Of a stretch of DNA of 64,000 nucleotides, positions 50,485 to 60,398 are shown piece by piece. Position 1 is the stretch's first letter. Each line of letters opens with the position of its first letter. The notes beneath the pieces were generated by a model. The model searched no databases. It worked only from the letters and a program-made list of their open reading frames with translations, and was not told the origin of the DNA. The position numbers and the translations under genes were made by a program. Source of the DNA: Bacillus sp. THAF10. Lineage in GTDB: Bacteria > Bacillota > Bacilli > Bacillales > Bacillaceae_I. Where the stretch lies: contig NZ_CP045403.1 in NCBI RefSeq assembly GCF_009363695.1, positions 1,530,001-1,594,000 of the forward strand, read 5' to 3'.

Positions 50485-51150
50485 TTGCATTTATGGAAAA
50501 AAACGGTTTGTTCTAGTGCGATCGCTTTTTCCTTACTTTTGTCTGGCTGTGTAAATGGGGAATCTCCAGAGCAAGAGATTTTCCAGACACTTGAAAAAGT
50601 AGTGGAATTAGAAGCTAGCTTTGAAGAACAACAAGATCCATTATTAGAATTAGAAAAAGAAGAGTCTGCTATTTATGAGGAAATTCTTAGTCTTGGTATG
50701 AAAGAATTTGACCAAATAGTCAAACTGTCTCAAGAAGGATTAACACTTGTTGAACAAAAAGAAGCAGCGATGGCAAAGGAAAAAGAAAGTATCGAAGCTG
50801 CAAGCGCAGAGTTTGAAGAAGTTAAGGCCTCTATTGAAGCTTTAGAGGATGAGAAACTTAAAAAGGAAGCTCAATCTCTATATCAGCTGATGGAACAAAG
50901 ATATGAGGCTTACACAACATTGTGGAACCACTATATGGAAGCTGTAGAAATAGAAAAGGAATTGTATGGCCTTTTTCAAGTGGAAGATTTAACACTAGAA
51001 GAGCTTCAATTACAAATTAACAATCTAAATGAATCCTATGATAAGGTAAACGAATCCAATGAAACTTTTAATTCGTTTACTGAGCAATATAATAAAGCTA
51101 AATTAGATTTTTACAAGCAAGCAGGTTTAAATGTATCCTATGATAATTAA
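50485..51150 (+). CDS. ykyA: YkyA family coiled-coil lipoprotein
   Basis: A 221-residue surface lipoprotein. Signal peptide with lipobox LLLSGC (acylated Cys near residue 22), then almost entirely charged helical coiled coil (FQTLEKVVELEASFEEQQDPLLELEKEESAIYEEILSLGMKEFDQIVKL). It matches the YkyA/OsmC-unrelated putative cell-wall lipoprotein family; function unknown. Start is TTG 50485 with AGGGGGA before it. Located upstream of the pdh operon, as in B. subtilis. Confidence 0.88.
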   Translation: MHLWKKTVCSSAIAFSLLLSGCVNGESPEQEIFQTLEKVVELEASFEEQQDPLLELEKEESAIYEEILSLGMKEFDQIVKLSQEGLTLVEQKEAAMAKEKESIEAASAEFEEVKASIEALEDEKLKKEAQSLYQLMEQRYEAYTTLWNHYMEAVEIEKELYGLFQVEDLTLEELQLQINNLNESYDKVNESNETFNSFTEQYNKAKLDFYKQAGLNVSYDN

Positions 51151-51162
51151 TCTGTGATTAGA

Positions 51163-51200
51163 ATTACCCAAGGGACACTGTGTTCCTTGGGTTGTTTTTA
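51163..51200 (+). terminator. Rho-independent terminator of ykyA
   Basis: ACCCAAGGGACAC pairs with GTGTTCCTTGGGT, followed by a T-rich tail. Confidence 0.88.
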
Positions 51201-51205
51201 TTTTT

Positions 51206-51376
51206 GGCTGTTTTCGCAAACTTTGTTACTACAGTTTATTATTCAGACACCCGTTGTAATGCTTTTTTCGAAGAGGGAGATATAAATATGTGGCATTTTA
51301 GCTTACCTAAAGATTAGAAAAAATCCTAAAGCTGACTTTATCCTGGCTAAAAGCAACAATCATTAAGAAGAGAGCT
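51206..51376 (+). mobile_element. MITE-like element copy I with near-perfect target duplication
   Basis: 171 bp from GGCTGTTTTCGCAAACTTTG to AGAAGAGAGCT. Flanks are TTATTTTT (51198-51205) and ATATTTTT (51377-51384), seven of eight identical. It shares with copy A the GGGAGATA...ATATGTGGCA block and a 9-codon frame (MWHFSLPKD), defining a subfamily. Confidence 0.82.
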
Positions 51377-51462
51377 ATATTTTTTTCCCTCCTTGTTTTA
51401 TAACAATTCTGCTCGAAGGACAGCAAAGGCTCTACAATATCTGTTTTATTTGTATGCTAGAA

Positions 51463-51485
51463 TAATCTTTTGCAGCAAAAGATTA
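51463..51485. promoter_or_regulatory. Perfect 23-bp palindrome, candidate operator
   Basis: TAATCTTTTGC, a central A, and GCAAAAGATTA: both 11-bp arms match exactly. It overlaps the 3' end of a TAGAAT -10-like box. With a 1-nt centre it cannot be an RNA hairpin with a loop of normal size, so a dimeric repressor site is likelier. Confidence 0.6.
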
Positions 51486-51700
51486 ATAAGAGTTATTAGC
51501 GGGAAAGGAGTAAATAACAACATTAAGCTATCATAAAATAATGTGATTTTCCGTCTGTTGTAGTTTGTTGATTGGTGATGAAACAGAAAAGTTAATTGTA
51601 TTAGTACAGTTTAGTTATCAGAAAGTTTATTACATTTTTTGGTTGTATGAAATCTTAGTAATACAAAGGAATTGACGGAATTAAATCCTATACTGTAAAC

Positions 51701-51729
51701 TTGACCTTGGTGAAAAGTTGTATTAATAT
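51701..51729 (+). promoter_or_regulatory. Sigma-A promoter of the pdh operon
   Basis: TTGACC (51701-51706), 17-bp spacer, TAATAT (51724-51729). Predicted start near 51736. Confidence 0.72.
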
Positions 51730-51888
51730 TTTCATTGGTATTATTAATACAGATGAAATTTGCACAGTTTTTAGAACTAGAATTAACTGAGCGGTATCAG
51801 GTTCCAACGAAGTTCGTACAGGGCATATGAAAAAATGTCTTTTTATGTAATTTTTGGGTAACCTAATTTTGTATGTAACAATGGATAA

Positions 51889-53040
<1,152 letters not shown>

Positions 53041-53043
53041 GCC

Positions 53044-54021
53044 ATGGCGCAAATGACTATGATTCAAGCAATCACTGATGCGTTACGCACAGAATTGAAA
53101 AATGACGAAAATGTCTTGCTTTTCGGTGAAGACGTTGGGCAAAACGGTGGGGTTTTCCGTGCAACTGAAGGCCTTCAAGCAGAGTTCGGAGAAGATCGCG
53201 TATTTGATACGCCCCTTGCAGAATCAGGGATTGGTGGTCTTGCAGTGGGTCTTGGTGTAACTGGATTCCGACCTGTAATGGAAATCCAATTCTTCGGTTT
53301 TGTATACGAAGTAATGGACTCCGTAAGTGGACAACTTGCTCGTATGCGTTACCGTACTGGTGGAAAATGGAGCTCTCCTGTAACGATTCGTTCTCCTTTC
53401 GGTGGTGGAGTGCACACGCCTGAGCTTCATGCGGACAGCTTAGAAGGACTTATGGCACAACAACCAGGTCTGAAAGTAGTTATTCCATCCACACCATATG
53501 ACGCAAAAGGACTTTTAATTGCTGCTATTCGCGACAATGACCCAGTTGTGTTCTTAGAGCATATGAAATTATATCGTTCTTTCCGTCAGGAGGTTCCTGA
53601 AGAGGAGTACACAATCGAGCTTGGCAAAGCAGATGTGAAACGTGAAGGAACAGATATTACTATGGTTACTTATGGTGCTATGGTTCATGAATGCTTAAAA
53701 GCTGCTGATGTATTAGAGAAAGACGGCGTTTCTGCTGAAGTGATTGATTTGCGTACTGTCAGCCCACTAGATATTGATACCATTATTGCATCTGTTGAAA
53801 AGACAGGCCGTGCTATCGTTGTTCAGGAAGCGCAAAAGCAGGCTGGTATAGCAGCGAACGTGGTTGCAGAAATCAATGACCGTGCTATTTTAAGTCTTGA
53901 AGCGCCTGTATTGCGTGTTGCTGCACCAGATACAGTATTCCCATTCTCTCAAGCAGAGAGTGTATGGCTACCAAACCATAAAGATGTTTTAGAAACTGCG
54001 AAAAAAGTTCTGAACTTCTAA
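53044..54021 (+). CDS. pdhB: Pyruvate dehydrogenase E1 beta subunit
   Basis: A 325-residue partner of PdhA forming the alpha2beta2 E1. Typical text: [40 protein letters not shown] with the activating Glu, [36 protein letters not shown], and the C-terminal transketolase domain [33 protein letters not shown] precedes the ATG. Separated from pdhA by 3 bp. Confidence 0.97.
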   Translation: MAQMTMIQAITDALRTELKNDENVLLFGEDVGQNGGVFRATEGLQAEFGEDRVFDTPLAESGIGGLAVGLGVTGFRPVMEIQFFGFVYEVMDSVSGQLARMRYRTGGKWSSPVTIRSPFGGGVHTPELHADSLEGLMAQQPGLKVVIPSTPYDAKGLLIAAIRDNDPVVFLEHMKLYRSFRQEVPEEEYTIELGKADVKREGTDITMVTYGAMVHECLKAADVLEKDGVSAEVIDLRTVSPLDIDTIIASVEKTGRAIVVQEAQKQAGIAANVVAEINDRAILSLEAPVLRVAAPDTVFPFSQAESVWLPNHKDVLETAKKVLNF

Positions 54022-54028
54022 TTTTTAT

Positions 54029-54080
54029 AACTATCGGGAAGAAGTCCATTCTTAGCTTTGCAAAGAGTGGGCTCTCCATT
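54029..54080 (+). other. Intercistronic stem between pdhB and pdhC
   Basis: GTCCATTCTT pairs with AAGAGTGGGC (two G-T pairs) across AGCTTTGC, without a strong T tract. Likely an RNA processing or stability element; a weak internal terminator is possible. Confidence 0.5.
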
Positions 54081-54117
54081 TTATCTATAACTTATCTATC
54101 ATAGGAGGTTGAAGACT

Positions 54118-55494
54118 GTGGCATTCGAATTTAAATTGCCAGATATCGGTGAAGGTATCCATGAAGGTGAAATTGTTAAGTGGTTCGTTAAACCAGGTGA
54201 CGAAATTGAAGAAGATGATATACTTTGTGAAGTACAAAACGATAAAGCAGTAGTAGAAATTCCTTCCCCAGTAAAAGGGAAGGTTGAAGAATTAAAGGTG
54301 GACGAAGGAACAGTAGCAACGGTTGGTCAAACCATCATCACACTAGATGCACCAGGTTACGAAGACCTCAAATTCAAAGGTGACGACCACGGTAGCGACG
54401 AAGAAAAACCAGAGCCGAAAAAAGAAGAAAAAACAGAAGAACAGGTTCAAGCTACTGCTGAAGCTGGACAAGATGTGAAAAAAGCAGAAGCTCCAAAAGA
54501 AGAGCCGAAAGCTGAAACTGGCGCAGGCGCACAAGAACAAGTAGAAGTGGATCCGAACAAACGTGTGATTGCGATGCCTTCTGTTCGTAAATATGCTCGT
54601 GAAAAAGGCGTAGAAATTCGTCAAGTTCAAGGATCTGGAGATAATGGCCGCGTTCTTAAGAGTGATATCGATTCCTTCCTTTCTGGCGGTGGCGCTAAAG
54701 CAGAAGAAGCTACTACTGCTACAGATTCTGCTCCAGCAAAAGAGGAAGCAAAAGAAACAAAACAAGAAAAACAAGCGATTCCTGCTGGTCAATATCCAGA
54801 AACTCGTGAGAAAATGAGCGGTATGCGTCGTGCGATTGCTAAAGCAATGGTTAACTCTAAGCACACAGCTCCTCATGTAACGCTAATGGATGAAATTGAT
54901 GTGACAGATTTAGTTGCCCATCGTAAAAAATTCAAAACAGTTGCAGCAGATAAGGGTATTAAGTTAACATTCTTACCATACGTAGTTAAAGCACTTACAT
55001 CTGCGTTACGAGAGTATCCGGTTCTAAATACATCCTTAGATGATGCAACAGATGAAATCGTGCACAAGCATTATTACAACATCGGTATCGCAGCTGATAC
55101 GGAAAAAGGACTATTAGTTCCTGTTGTAAAAGATGCGGATAGAAAATCTATCTTCTCTATCTCAAATGAAATTAATGAGTTGGCTGGAAAAGCGCGTGAT
55201 GGAAAGTTAGCTTCCGATGAAATGAAAGGTGCATCTTGCACTATCACCAATATCGGTTCTGCTGGTGGTCAATGGTTCACACCAGTTATTAACCACCCTG
55301 AAGTTGCCATTTTAGGTATCGGCCGTATCGCTGAGAAACCTGTAGTGAAAGACGGAGAAATTGTAGTAGCTCCAGTTCTTGCATTATCACTAAGCTTTGA
55401 CCATCGTATGATTGATGGTGCTACTGCTCAAAATGCGCTTAACCACATTAAGCGTCTGTTGAACGATCCACAACTATTGTTAATGGAGGGGTAA
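54118..55494 (+). CDS. pdhC: Dihydrolipoyllysine acetyltransferase E2 of pyruvate dehydrogenase
   Basis: A 458-residue core component. A lipoyl domain (1-80) has the lipoylated K43 in [14 protein letters not shown] long Glu/Lys/Ala-rich linker (about 90-135) precedes the E1/E3-binding domain (about 140-175; [19 protein letters not shown]...[13 protein letters not shown]). A second linker leads to the catalytic domain (about 225-458), with [12 protein letters not shown] carrying the active His and Asp. TTG 54109 is in frame, but AGGAGG before GTG 54118 favours the latter. The antisense strand of the linker gives a long spurious frame. Confidence 0.97.
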   Translation: MAFEFKLPDIGEGIHEGEIVKWFVKPGDEIEEDDILCEVQNDKAVVEIPSPVKGKVEELKVDEGTVATVGQTIITLDAPGYEDLKFKGDDHGSDEEKPEPKKEEKTEEQVQATAEAGQDVKKAEAPKEEPKAETGAGAQEQVEVDPNKRVIAMPSVRKYAREKGVEIRQVQGSGDNGRVLKSDIDSFLSGGGAKAEEATTATDSAPAKEEAKETKQEKQAIPAGQYPETREKMSGMRRAIAKAMVNSKHTAPHVTLMDEIDVTDLVAHRKKFKTVAADKGIKLTFLPYVVKALTSALREYPVLNTSLDDATDEIVHKHYYNIGIAADTEKGLLVPVVKDADRKSIFSISNEINELAGKARDGKLASDEMKGASCTITNIGSAGGQWFTPVINHPEVAILGIGRIAEKPVVKDGEIVVAPVLALSLSFDHRMIDGATAQNALNHIKRLLNDPQLLLMEG

Positions 55495-55499
55495 GGTAA

Positions 55500-56912
55500 A
55501 TGGTAGTAGGAGATTTTGCAATTGAAGTAGATACGCTTGTCATTGGTTCAGGGCCTGGTGGATATGTTGCGGCAATCCGCGCTGCTCAGCTAGGACAAAA
55601 GGTAACAATTGTAGAAAAAAACACACTTGGTGGAGTATGCCTAAACGTTGGTTGTATTCCTTCTAAGGCATTAATTTCTGCTGGTCATCGTTATGAAACA
55701 GCTAAGCACTCCGATGATATGGGAATTACTGCTGAGAATGTTACAGTTGATTTTACTAAAGTCCAAGAGTGGAAAGCGGGCGTAGTAAAAAAATTAACCG
55801 GCGGAGTAGAAGGTCTACTTAAGGGGAATAAAGTGGACATCGTTTCAGGTGAAGCCTACTTTGTGGACGGAAACACTGTACGTATCATGGACGAAAACTC
55901 TGCACAAACTTACAAGTTTAACAACTGTATCATTGCAACAGGTTCTCGCCCAATTGAAATTCCAACGTTTAAATATTCCAAGCGTGTGCTTGATTCAACA
56001 GGTGCATTAGCGCTTAAAGACATTCCAAAGAAGCTTGTTGTTATTGGTGGAGGCTATATCGGTACAGAGCTTGGTACAGCATACGCTAACTTTGGAACAG
56101 AAGTTGTGATTGTTGAAGCTGCAGATGAGATCTTGGCTGGCTTTGAAAAGCAAATGAGCTCACTTGTAAAGCGTAATCTAAAGAAAAAAGGCAATGTGGA
56201 AATCTTCACAAAAGCTATGGCTAAAGGTGTAGAAGAAACAGAAGATGGCGTGAAAGTAACAATTGAAGTAAAAGGCGAAGAGCAAACAATCGAAGCTGAT
56301 TACGTACTAGTTACTGTTGGTCGTCGTCCAAACACAGACGAACTTGGCCTAGAGCAGGTTGGGGTAGAAATGACGGACCGTGGCGTAGTGAAAATCGACA
56401 AACAATGCCGCACAAGTGTTTCTAACATCTATGCAATTGGTGACATTGTAGATGGACCACCACTAGCCCACAAAGCTTCTTATGAAGGTAAAATCGCTGC
56501 AGAGGCAATTGCTGGTGAGCCAGCTGAAATCGACTACTTAGGAATTCCAGCGGTAGTATTCTCTGAGCCTGAGCTTGCATCTGTTGGTTATACAGAGGCA
56601 CAAGCGAAGGAAGAAGGAATCGAAGTAATTGCTGCTAAGTTCCCATTTGCTGCAAATGGTCGTGCTTTAGCATTAAATGCAACAGACGGCTTCTTAAAGC
56701 TAGTAACTCGTAAGGAAGATGGCTTAATCATCGGTGCTCAAATTGCTGGTTCTAGCGCATCTGATATGATTGCTGAACTTGGCCTTGCTATCGAAGCAGG
56801 AATGACTGCAGAAGATATCGCAATGACCATCCACGCTCATCCGACATTGGGAGAAATCACAATGGAAGCGGCTGAAGTTGCGATGGGTAGCCCGATTCAT
56901 GTTGTAAAATAA
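55500..56912 (+). CDS. pdhD: Dihydrolipoyl dehydrogenase E3
   Basis: A 470-residue FAD flavoprotein reoxidising the lipoamide of E2. The FAD motif is [19 protein letters not shown], and the redox-active disulfide is [14 protein letters not shown] (two Cys near 48 and 53). The NAD motif is [19 protein letters not shown], and the C-terminal His-Glu dyad is in [13 protein letters not shown]. Last gene of the operon, 5 bp after pdhC, and followed by a terminator. Confidence 0.97.
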   Translation: MVVGDFAIEVDTLVIGSGPGGYVAAIRAAQLGQKVTIVEKNTLGGVCLNVGCIPSKALISAGHRYETAKHSDDMGITAENVTVDFTKVQEWKAGVVKKLTGGVEGLLKGNKVDIVSGEAYFVDGNTVRIMDENSAQTYKFNNCIIATGSRPIEIPTFKYSKRVLDSTGALALKDIPKKLVVIGGGYIGTELGTAYANFGTEVVIVEAADEILAGFEKQMSSLVKRNLKKKGNVEIFTKAMAKGVEETEDGVKVTIEVKGEEQTIEADYVLVTVGRRPNTDELGLEQVGVEMTDRGVVKIDKQCRTSVSNIYAIGDIVDGPPLAHKASYEGKIAAEAIAGEPAEIDYLGIPAVVFSEPELASVGYTEAQAKEEGIEVIAAKFPFAANGRALALNATDGFLKLVTRKEDGLIIGAQIAGSSASDMIAELGLAIEAGMTAEDIAMTIHAHPTLGEITMEAAEVAMGSPIHVVK

Positions 56913-56920
56913 TATTATTT

Positions 56921-56952
56921 AAAAAAGACCTCCAAAATAGGAGGTCTTTTTA
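56921..56952. terminator. Terminator of the pdh operon
   Basis: AAAAAAGACCTCC pairs with GGAGGTCTTTTT; it can also serve the convergent lipoprotein gene. Confidence 0.9.
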
Positions 56953-56953
56953 C

Positions 56954-57361
56954 TTATTTATAAGCTGAACCGTCAGCTTTATTTAATGCCTCTTCAATCG
57001 AAACGACAATGTTCTCTTTTGATTGGGGGCCATCAATTTGTGTTAATATCTTATTCTGGTGAACAACCACTATAGTAGGGGTTGATGTTACATTAAATTG
57101 CTTATATAAAATCTTATTTCCTTCTGAATGTACAAATTCAATATTTTCCAAATCATCTGACTCAGAACTTTTCACATCAATAATTGCATCATAATATGTA
57201 CTTTCATCGTGATCATTCGTTTCCCCGGAGAAAAATAAAAGGGTGTGGGAATCCTCTGGAATTTCCATATGTGTGATAGATTCATTTTCCTGACAGGAAG
57301 ATAAAATGAAAAAAGACAACGTAAAAAATACAACAGAGCCTCTTATCATGGCAATCCTCAC
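56954..57361 (-). CDS. Small lipoprotein with thioredoxin-like fold (Slp-like)
   Basis: A 135-residue exported lipoprotein. The signal peptide ends in the lipobox ILSSC (acylated Cys near 23). The mature part resembles a thioredoxin fold without catalytic cysteines: YKQFNVTSTPTIVVVHQNKILTQIDGP holds the cis-Pro (TP). In B. subtilis the lipoprotein gene slp lies just after pdhD, so this may be its counterpart, but there it reads in the operon direction and here it is convergent. Role unknown. Confidence 0.65.
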   Translation of the reverse strand: MRIAMIRGSVVFFTLSFFILSSCQENESITHMEIPEDSHTLLFFSGETNDHDESTYYDAIIDVKSSESDDLENIEFVHSEGNKILYKQFNVTSTPTIVVVHQNKILTQIDGPQSKENIVVSIEEALNKADGSAYK

Positions 57362-57579
57362 TTTCTGTGCGATGGGGGTGAAATATAACGTTTTTTATGT
57401 CATTTGTCTATACATAATTGGTGCTATTCTACCATTAAAAATCCACAAATCTGGATTTGTTATCAAAATGTTACAAAATTGAAAAATAGAATACTCCTTC
57501 CTAACATATTTATTCATAAGGTTTTTAATTTACAAAAATCGGCTACATAAATAGAAATATGCAAATAGGGGCTGCTTAT

Positions 57580-57822
57580 ATGAAAAGTTACGTAGTATTT
57601 CTCATTCAGAATATGTTCTGGGGTACTTACAGCTTCATAGAGTGGTTTTCTGCAAGAGATAAAACACAAGCTAAAATAATTCTTCTAGGTATATTTATTT
57701 ATCTTTGTTATATGATGGCAATGGCTATAATGAAAAAGAAAAAAGCTGCTTTTGTAACAACACTCGTAAGCTTTATATTTTTCTTTAGCTTTCAACAGCT
57801 TTTTTTCTACTTCGTGTTCTAA
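57580..57822 (+). CDS. Small hypothetical membrane protein
   Basis: An 80-residue protein with two or three hydrophobic helices (about 3-20, 31-52, 58-80), broken by polar SARDKTQAK and MKKKKAA loops. Family not recognised. Frame opens at 57559, but AGGGGCT before ATG 57580 favours the shorter form. Flanked by AT-rich gaps of about 110-220 bp in which I saw no further features apart from an AAATCC/GGATTT inverted repeat near 57435. Confidence 0.55.
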   Translation: MKSYVVFLIQNMFWGTYSFIEWFSARDKTQAKIILLGIFIYLCYMMAMAIMKKKKAAFVTTLVSFIFFFSFQQLFFYFVF

Positions 57823-57934
57823 AGGAAGAACTAAATCCTCCATTTAAAGGACCCCAAAAATATGGAAAGTTATTGCCTTTAAACCGCATTTACTAGTATG
57901 ATAAAAGAGGAACTTTACCTTTGGAGGAAACAAT

Positions 57935-58864
57935 ATGAAAAAATGGATACTACCTACACTGTTAATGCTCCTCCTAACAGCTTGTGGAGACACACCCGAA
58001 AATGATGGGAAAGCATTAGAAGAAAAAAATGCTTCCAATGAGGAGAATCATTCAAACAAGGATAAAAACAATGGCGAAGTCCCTGCCTCTACTAACGGTG
58101 AAACGCCAGATGACACGGAGGAAACGGACGAAGGTCAAGAAGAGCAAGAAGAGCCCGGGAAGGGTGAAGAGGATGAAGAGGTCGCATCCCCAGATGAAAA
58201 TACTTCTGTTACACCACAATATATCGTAAACCCTGGCAATTACTCCATCGAGCCAATTCAAGATGCTATTTCAGAGGTTGTCCTATTAACTATTGATGAC
58301 GCTCCTGATAGGTATGCGCTAGAGATGGCGAAAACATTACAAGAGTTGAATGTAAAAGCAATCTTTTTTGTGAATGGACATTTTATTGAAACGGAAGAAG
58401 AAAAAGCTGTCTTGAAGAAAATCTATGATATGGGGTTTCCCATCGGAAACCATACCATGTCGCATAAATCATTAGATAATATTCCAGAAGACAAGCAGTA
58501 TGAAGAAATTATGGAATTGAACGAACGAATTGAAGAAATAACAGGGGAAAAACCTCGGTTTTTTAGAGCCCCATTTGGAGCCAATACTGATTATGTTAGA
58601 GAGCTTGTGAAAGAGGAAGGAATGATCCTCATGAACTGGACATATGGCTACGATTGGGAAGCTGAATACAGAGAACCTGAAGCACTGAAAGAGATTATGA
58701 TAAACTCCGATCAGCTAAGAAACGGTGCAAATCTTCTCATGCATGACAGAGAATGGACGAACGAAGCTCTTCCAGGAATTGTGAAGGGGCTTCAAGAAAA
58801 GGGCTATCAAATTGTTGATCCTGACTTAATTGGAGCGGAAGAAGAGGTTACCACATCAGAATAA
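57935..58864 (+). CDS. Polysaccharide deacetylase family lipoprotein
   Basis: A 309-residue surface lipoprotein. Signal peptide with lipobox LLTAC (Cys near 15). A strongly acidic disordered linker of about 65 residues (rich in Glu, Asp, Lys, Asn) holds the NodB domain off the membrane. The NodB domain (about 100-300) has TIDDAPDRYA for the first Asp pair (usual TFDDGP), NHTMSHKSL with the two metal His, FFRAPFGANTDYV, and LMHDREWT. It probably deacetylates peptidoglycan or a wall glycan. GGAGGAAAC precedes the ATG. Confidence 0.88.
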   Translation: MKKWILPTLLMLLLTACGDTPENDGKALEEKNASNEENHSNKDKNNGEVPASTNGETPDDTEETDEGQEEQEEPGKGEEDEEVASPDENTSVTPQYIVNPGNYSIEPIQDAISEVVLLTIDDAPDRYALEMAKTLQELNVKAIFFVNGHFIETEEEKAVLKKIYDMGFPIGNHTMSHKSLDNIPEDKQYEEIMELNERIEEITGEKPRFFRAPFGANTDYVRELVKEEGMILMNWTYGYDWEAEYREPEALKEIMINSDQLRNGANLLMHDREWTNEALPGIVKGLQEKGYQIVDPDLIGAEEEVTTSE

Positions 58865-58865
58865 T

Positions 58866-58902
58866 AAAAGAAAAGCCCGCTTACACGTGGGCTTTTCTTT
58901 AA
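58866..58902. terminator. Bidirectional terminator
   Basis: AAAGAAAAGCCC pairs with GGGCTTTTCTTT across a loop of about 11 nt, between the deacetylase and the convergent DUF1885 gene. Confidence 0.88.
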
Positions 58903-59321
58903 CGTTTATAATAATACATGATACTGCCAGTAAACAACTTTAATTCTGCCTCTAGCTTCTTTGCCAGAAACTTACACAGTTCATTGGCCTTGGCTTTATC
59001 TCCATGTGTACTTTGATCATGAAGGGTAATTTGAATGTAAGAAAGCGGCTCTGTTTCTGATGTAGCTGCTTGCGTTCCTACTCCAATTAAAATCATGTTA
59101 TAACGGTCTTCCTTAGCCTTTAAATAAAACCAAACACCTTCACCTTCTGGCTTTTCCTTTATTTCATAAGGAAAGGCTGCTTCACTATATTCCCAGGCTA
59201 ATTGCTTCCCGGTTTTTGATGTAATTTCTTGATAATAGAGCAATAAATTTTTCACTTCATCGATGGTAAGGGTTTTCTGTTTTGAATTTTCCACAAGGTT
59301 AATATATGCACTACTGGCCAT
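58899..59321 (-). CDS. DUF1885-like protein
   Basis: A 140-residue soluble protein (SSAYINLVENSKQKTLTIDEVKNLLLYYQEITSKTGKQLAWEYSEAAFPYEI, IQITLHDQSTHGDKAKANELCKFLAKKLEAELKLF). I associate this with the DUF1885 family found in Bacillus, for which a structure but no function is known. Recognition is by text only. AGGAGTG precedes the ATG on the minus strand. Confidence 0.6.
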   Translation of the reverse strand: MASSAYINLVENSKQKTLTIDEVKNLLLYYQEITSKTGKQLAWEYSEAAFPYEIKEKPEGEGVWFYLKAKEDRYNMILIGVGTQAATSETEPLSYIQITLHDQSTHGDKAKANELCKFLAKKLEAELKLFTGSIMYYYKR

Positions 59322-59471
59322 CGTTTTTCACTCCTAAATAAGACAACATATTCTTATTCTAGCACTGGAAGAAACAAGCAGACAACTCTTAAGTGAAAAT
59401 TCTTGCAATTTAAATATCCAATAAGTTATAATAATATTCTGAATAACCAAAAAATAATAAGGAGGTACAGT

Positions 59472-59771
59472 ATGAACCTATTTGACAAGCTTTATGACAA
59501 CAATGAGAATGTGCCAGTTCGCTTTGTTGGATTTACAACGAAAGATGTCAGGTATGATTTTGGTATTGTATACACAAACATGTTTTTTGGTAAACCACTC
59601 GTTATTTGCATGCAAACCGGCCGCTCCACTCTCCTCGATCCTAAAGATGTTACTGACCTAAACCACCTTCAGCATGTGTTCCGTATTGAATCAACACAGC
59701 AGGCAGAAGACCTTGCAGAGTTCTTTTCCGAAGCGATTCCAACCATTCCATTCCAAGAGCAATATGAATAA
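59472..59771 (+). CDS. DUF3055 family protein
   Basis: A 99-residue protein: MNLFDKLYDNNENVPVRFVGF, RYDFGIVYTNMFFGKPLVICMQTGRSTLL are the hallmark of DUF3055, a small family of Bacillaceae and staphylococci with unknown role. The frame opens at 59403, but a perfect AAGGAGG lies 7 nt before ATG 59472. Confidence 0.85.
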   Translation: MNLFDKLYDNNENVPVRFVGFTTKDVRYDFGIVYTNMFFGKPLVICMQTGRSTLLDPKDVTDLNHLQHVFRIESTQQAEDLAEFFSEAIPTIPFQEQYE

Positions 59772-59786
59772 CACCTAACCAAAAGC

Positions 59787-59820
59787 CATCGTCTAAAAAA
59801 AGACGATGTTCTTTTTTTGC
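59787..59820 (+). terminator. Rho-independent terminator
   Basis: GCCATCGTCTAAAAAAAGAC followed by GATGTTC and seven T residues: CATCGTCT pairs with AGACGATG. Confidence 0.85.
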
Positions 59821-59823
59821 TCT

Positions 59824-60022
59824 TTTCTAAAGGCTGTTTTCGTAAAGTTTGTTGCTACTGTGTATCTTTAAGACACCCGTTATCAACGTTGCTGTCGTGC
59901 TCTTTTCGTGGAGGAGTTTTAAAAACGTGGCAATTTTTCTTAGCCCGAAGATTGGAAAAAGTCTTAAAGCCGACTTTTTCTTAGGTTTTAGCAACAATTT
60001 TTTAGAAAAGAGCTTTTCTAAA
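59824..60022 (+). mobile_element. MITE-like element copy J with perfect 8-bp target-site duplication
   Basis: The element is 59832-60014 (183 bp), from GGCTGTTTTCGTAAAGTTTG to TTTAGAAAAGAGCT. It is flanked on both sides by TTTCTAAA (59824-59831 and 60015-60022). It has the internal stem TGGAAAAAGTC/GACTTTTTC. From GTG 59927, behind GGAGGAG, an open frame of 32 codons runs through the right end and stops outside the element. Confidence 0.9.
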
Positions 60023-60068
60023 TGAGACCCCCGAAGGACGCGGAGCCATTTGCGGAAAACAACACCGT
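60023..60068 (+). repeat. Fragment of dispersed repeat family 2
   Basis: GACGCGGAGCCATTTGCGGA and the following AAACAAC match the 3' end of repeat family 2 (GAAGCGGAGCCATTTGCTTAA). It abuts MITE copy J. Confidence 0.55.
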
Positions 60069-60087
60069 TGTGTGATGAAAATTTAAA

Positions 60088-60098
60088 TGTGACATACA
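60088..60098 (+). promoter_or_regulatory. CcpN binding site upstream of SR1
   Basis: TGTGACATACA matches all 11 positions of the CcpN consensus TRTGHYATAYW. It lies 10 bp before the -35 box. A second, weaker match (TATCATATAAT, 60131-60141, nine of eleven) overlaps the -10. In B. subtilis CcpN is the main repressor of SR1 under glycolytic growth. Confidence 0.8.
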
Positions 60099-60107
60099 AT
60101 TTAATTA

Positions 60108-60136
60108 TTGACATAACACATTTATCGGTTTATCAT
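60108..60136 (+). promoter_or_regulatory. Sigma-A promoter of SR1
   Basis: TTGACA (60108-60113), 17-bp spacer, TATCAT (60131-60136). An overlapping TATAAT at 60136-60141 has a less suitable spacing of 22. Confidence 0.75.
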
Positions 60137-60148
60137 ATAATTAATAAC

Positions 60149-60164
60149 ATAAAGCGCTTTCAAA
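60149..60164 (+). promoter_or_regulatory. CcpA site (cre) at the SR1 start
   Basis: TAAAGCGCTTTCAA contains the palindrome AAAGCGCTTT and a full right half of the cre consensus; the left TG is replaced. It lies at about +5 to +20 of SR1, fitting secondary CcpA repression known for B. subtilis SR1. Confidence 0.65.
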
Positions 60165-60214
60165 ACTAACGGCAGCTTTGCAAAAAAATTCTCACAGGAA
60201 AGAGGTTAGAGGGT

Positions 60215-60340
60215 ATGGGTACAATCATTTGTCAAACTTGTAACAGCGCGGTAGACCATTTTGAGGATGAAAAAGTTACGACTTATTATGCAAAATGTCC
60301 AGATTGCCAGTGCTCTGAAAAAAGCGAAGATTTAGCCTAG
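60215..60340 (+). CDS. sr1P: GapA-binding peptide SR1P
   Basis: A 41-residue peptide: MGTIICQTCNSAVDHFEDEK, then VTTYYAKCPDCQC and an acidic tail. The two CxxC pairs (C6-C9; C28-C31 with C33) and the FEDEKVTT block are those of SR1P, which binds glyceraldehyde-3-phosphate dehydrogenase GapA and promotes its interaction with RNase J1. rnjA, its partner enzyme gene, lies in this same window. AGAGGTTAGAGGGT precedes the ATG. Too short for routine gene calling. Confidence 0.9.
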   Translation: MGTIICQTCNSAVDHFEDEKVTTYYAKCPDCQCSEKSEDLA

Positions 60341-60398
60341 AAATATATAGAATGAGAAAAGGGACCTCCAAATGGGGTCCCTTTTCTCATTCTACTAT

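Larger units (their letters stand above)
60143..60392 (+). ncRNA. sr1: SR1 dual-function regulatory RNA
   Basis: About 245 nt from the start near 60143 to a strong terminator (GAAAAGGGACC/GGTCCCTTTTC, 60357-60390). It carries the SR1P reading frame and lies immediately before the convergent speA, as in B. subtilis, where SR1 (205 nt) lies between pdhD/slp and speA. It base-pairs there with ahrC mRNA, the activator of arginine catabolism. The regulatory sites (CcpN, cre) are also conserved. Base pairing with an ahrC-like message in this genome is inferred. Confidence 0.85.

Noticed and set aside
54343..54876. 177-codon antisense frame in pdhC
   Set aside because: It mirrors the Glu/Lys/Ala-rich linker of PdhC; the product is an implausible Phe/Cys/Ser-rich string.
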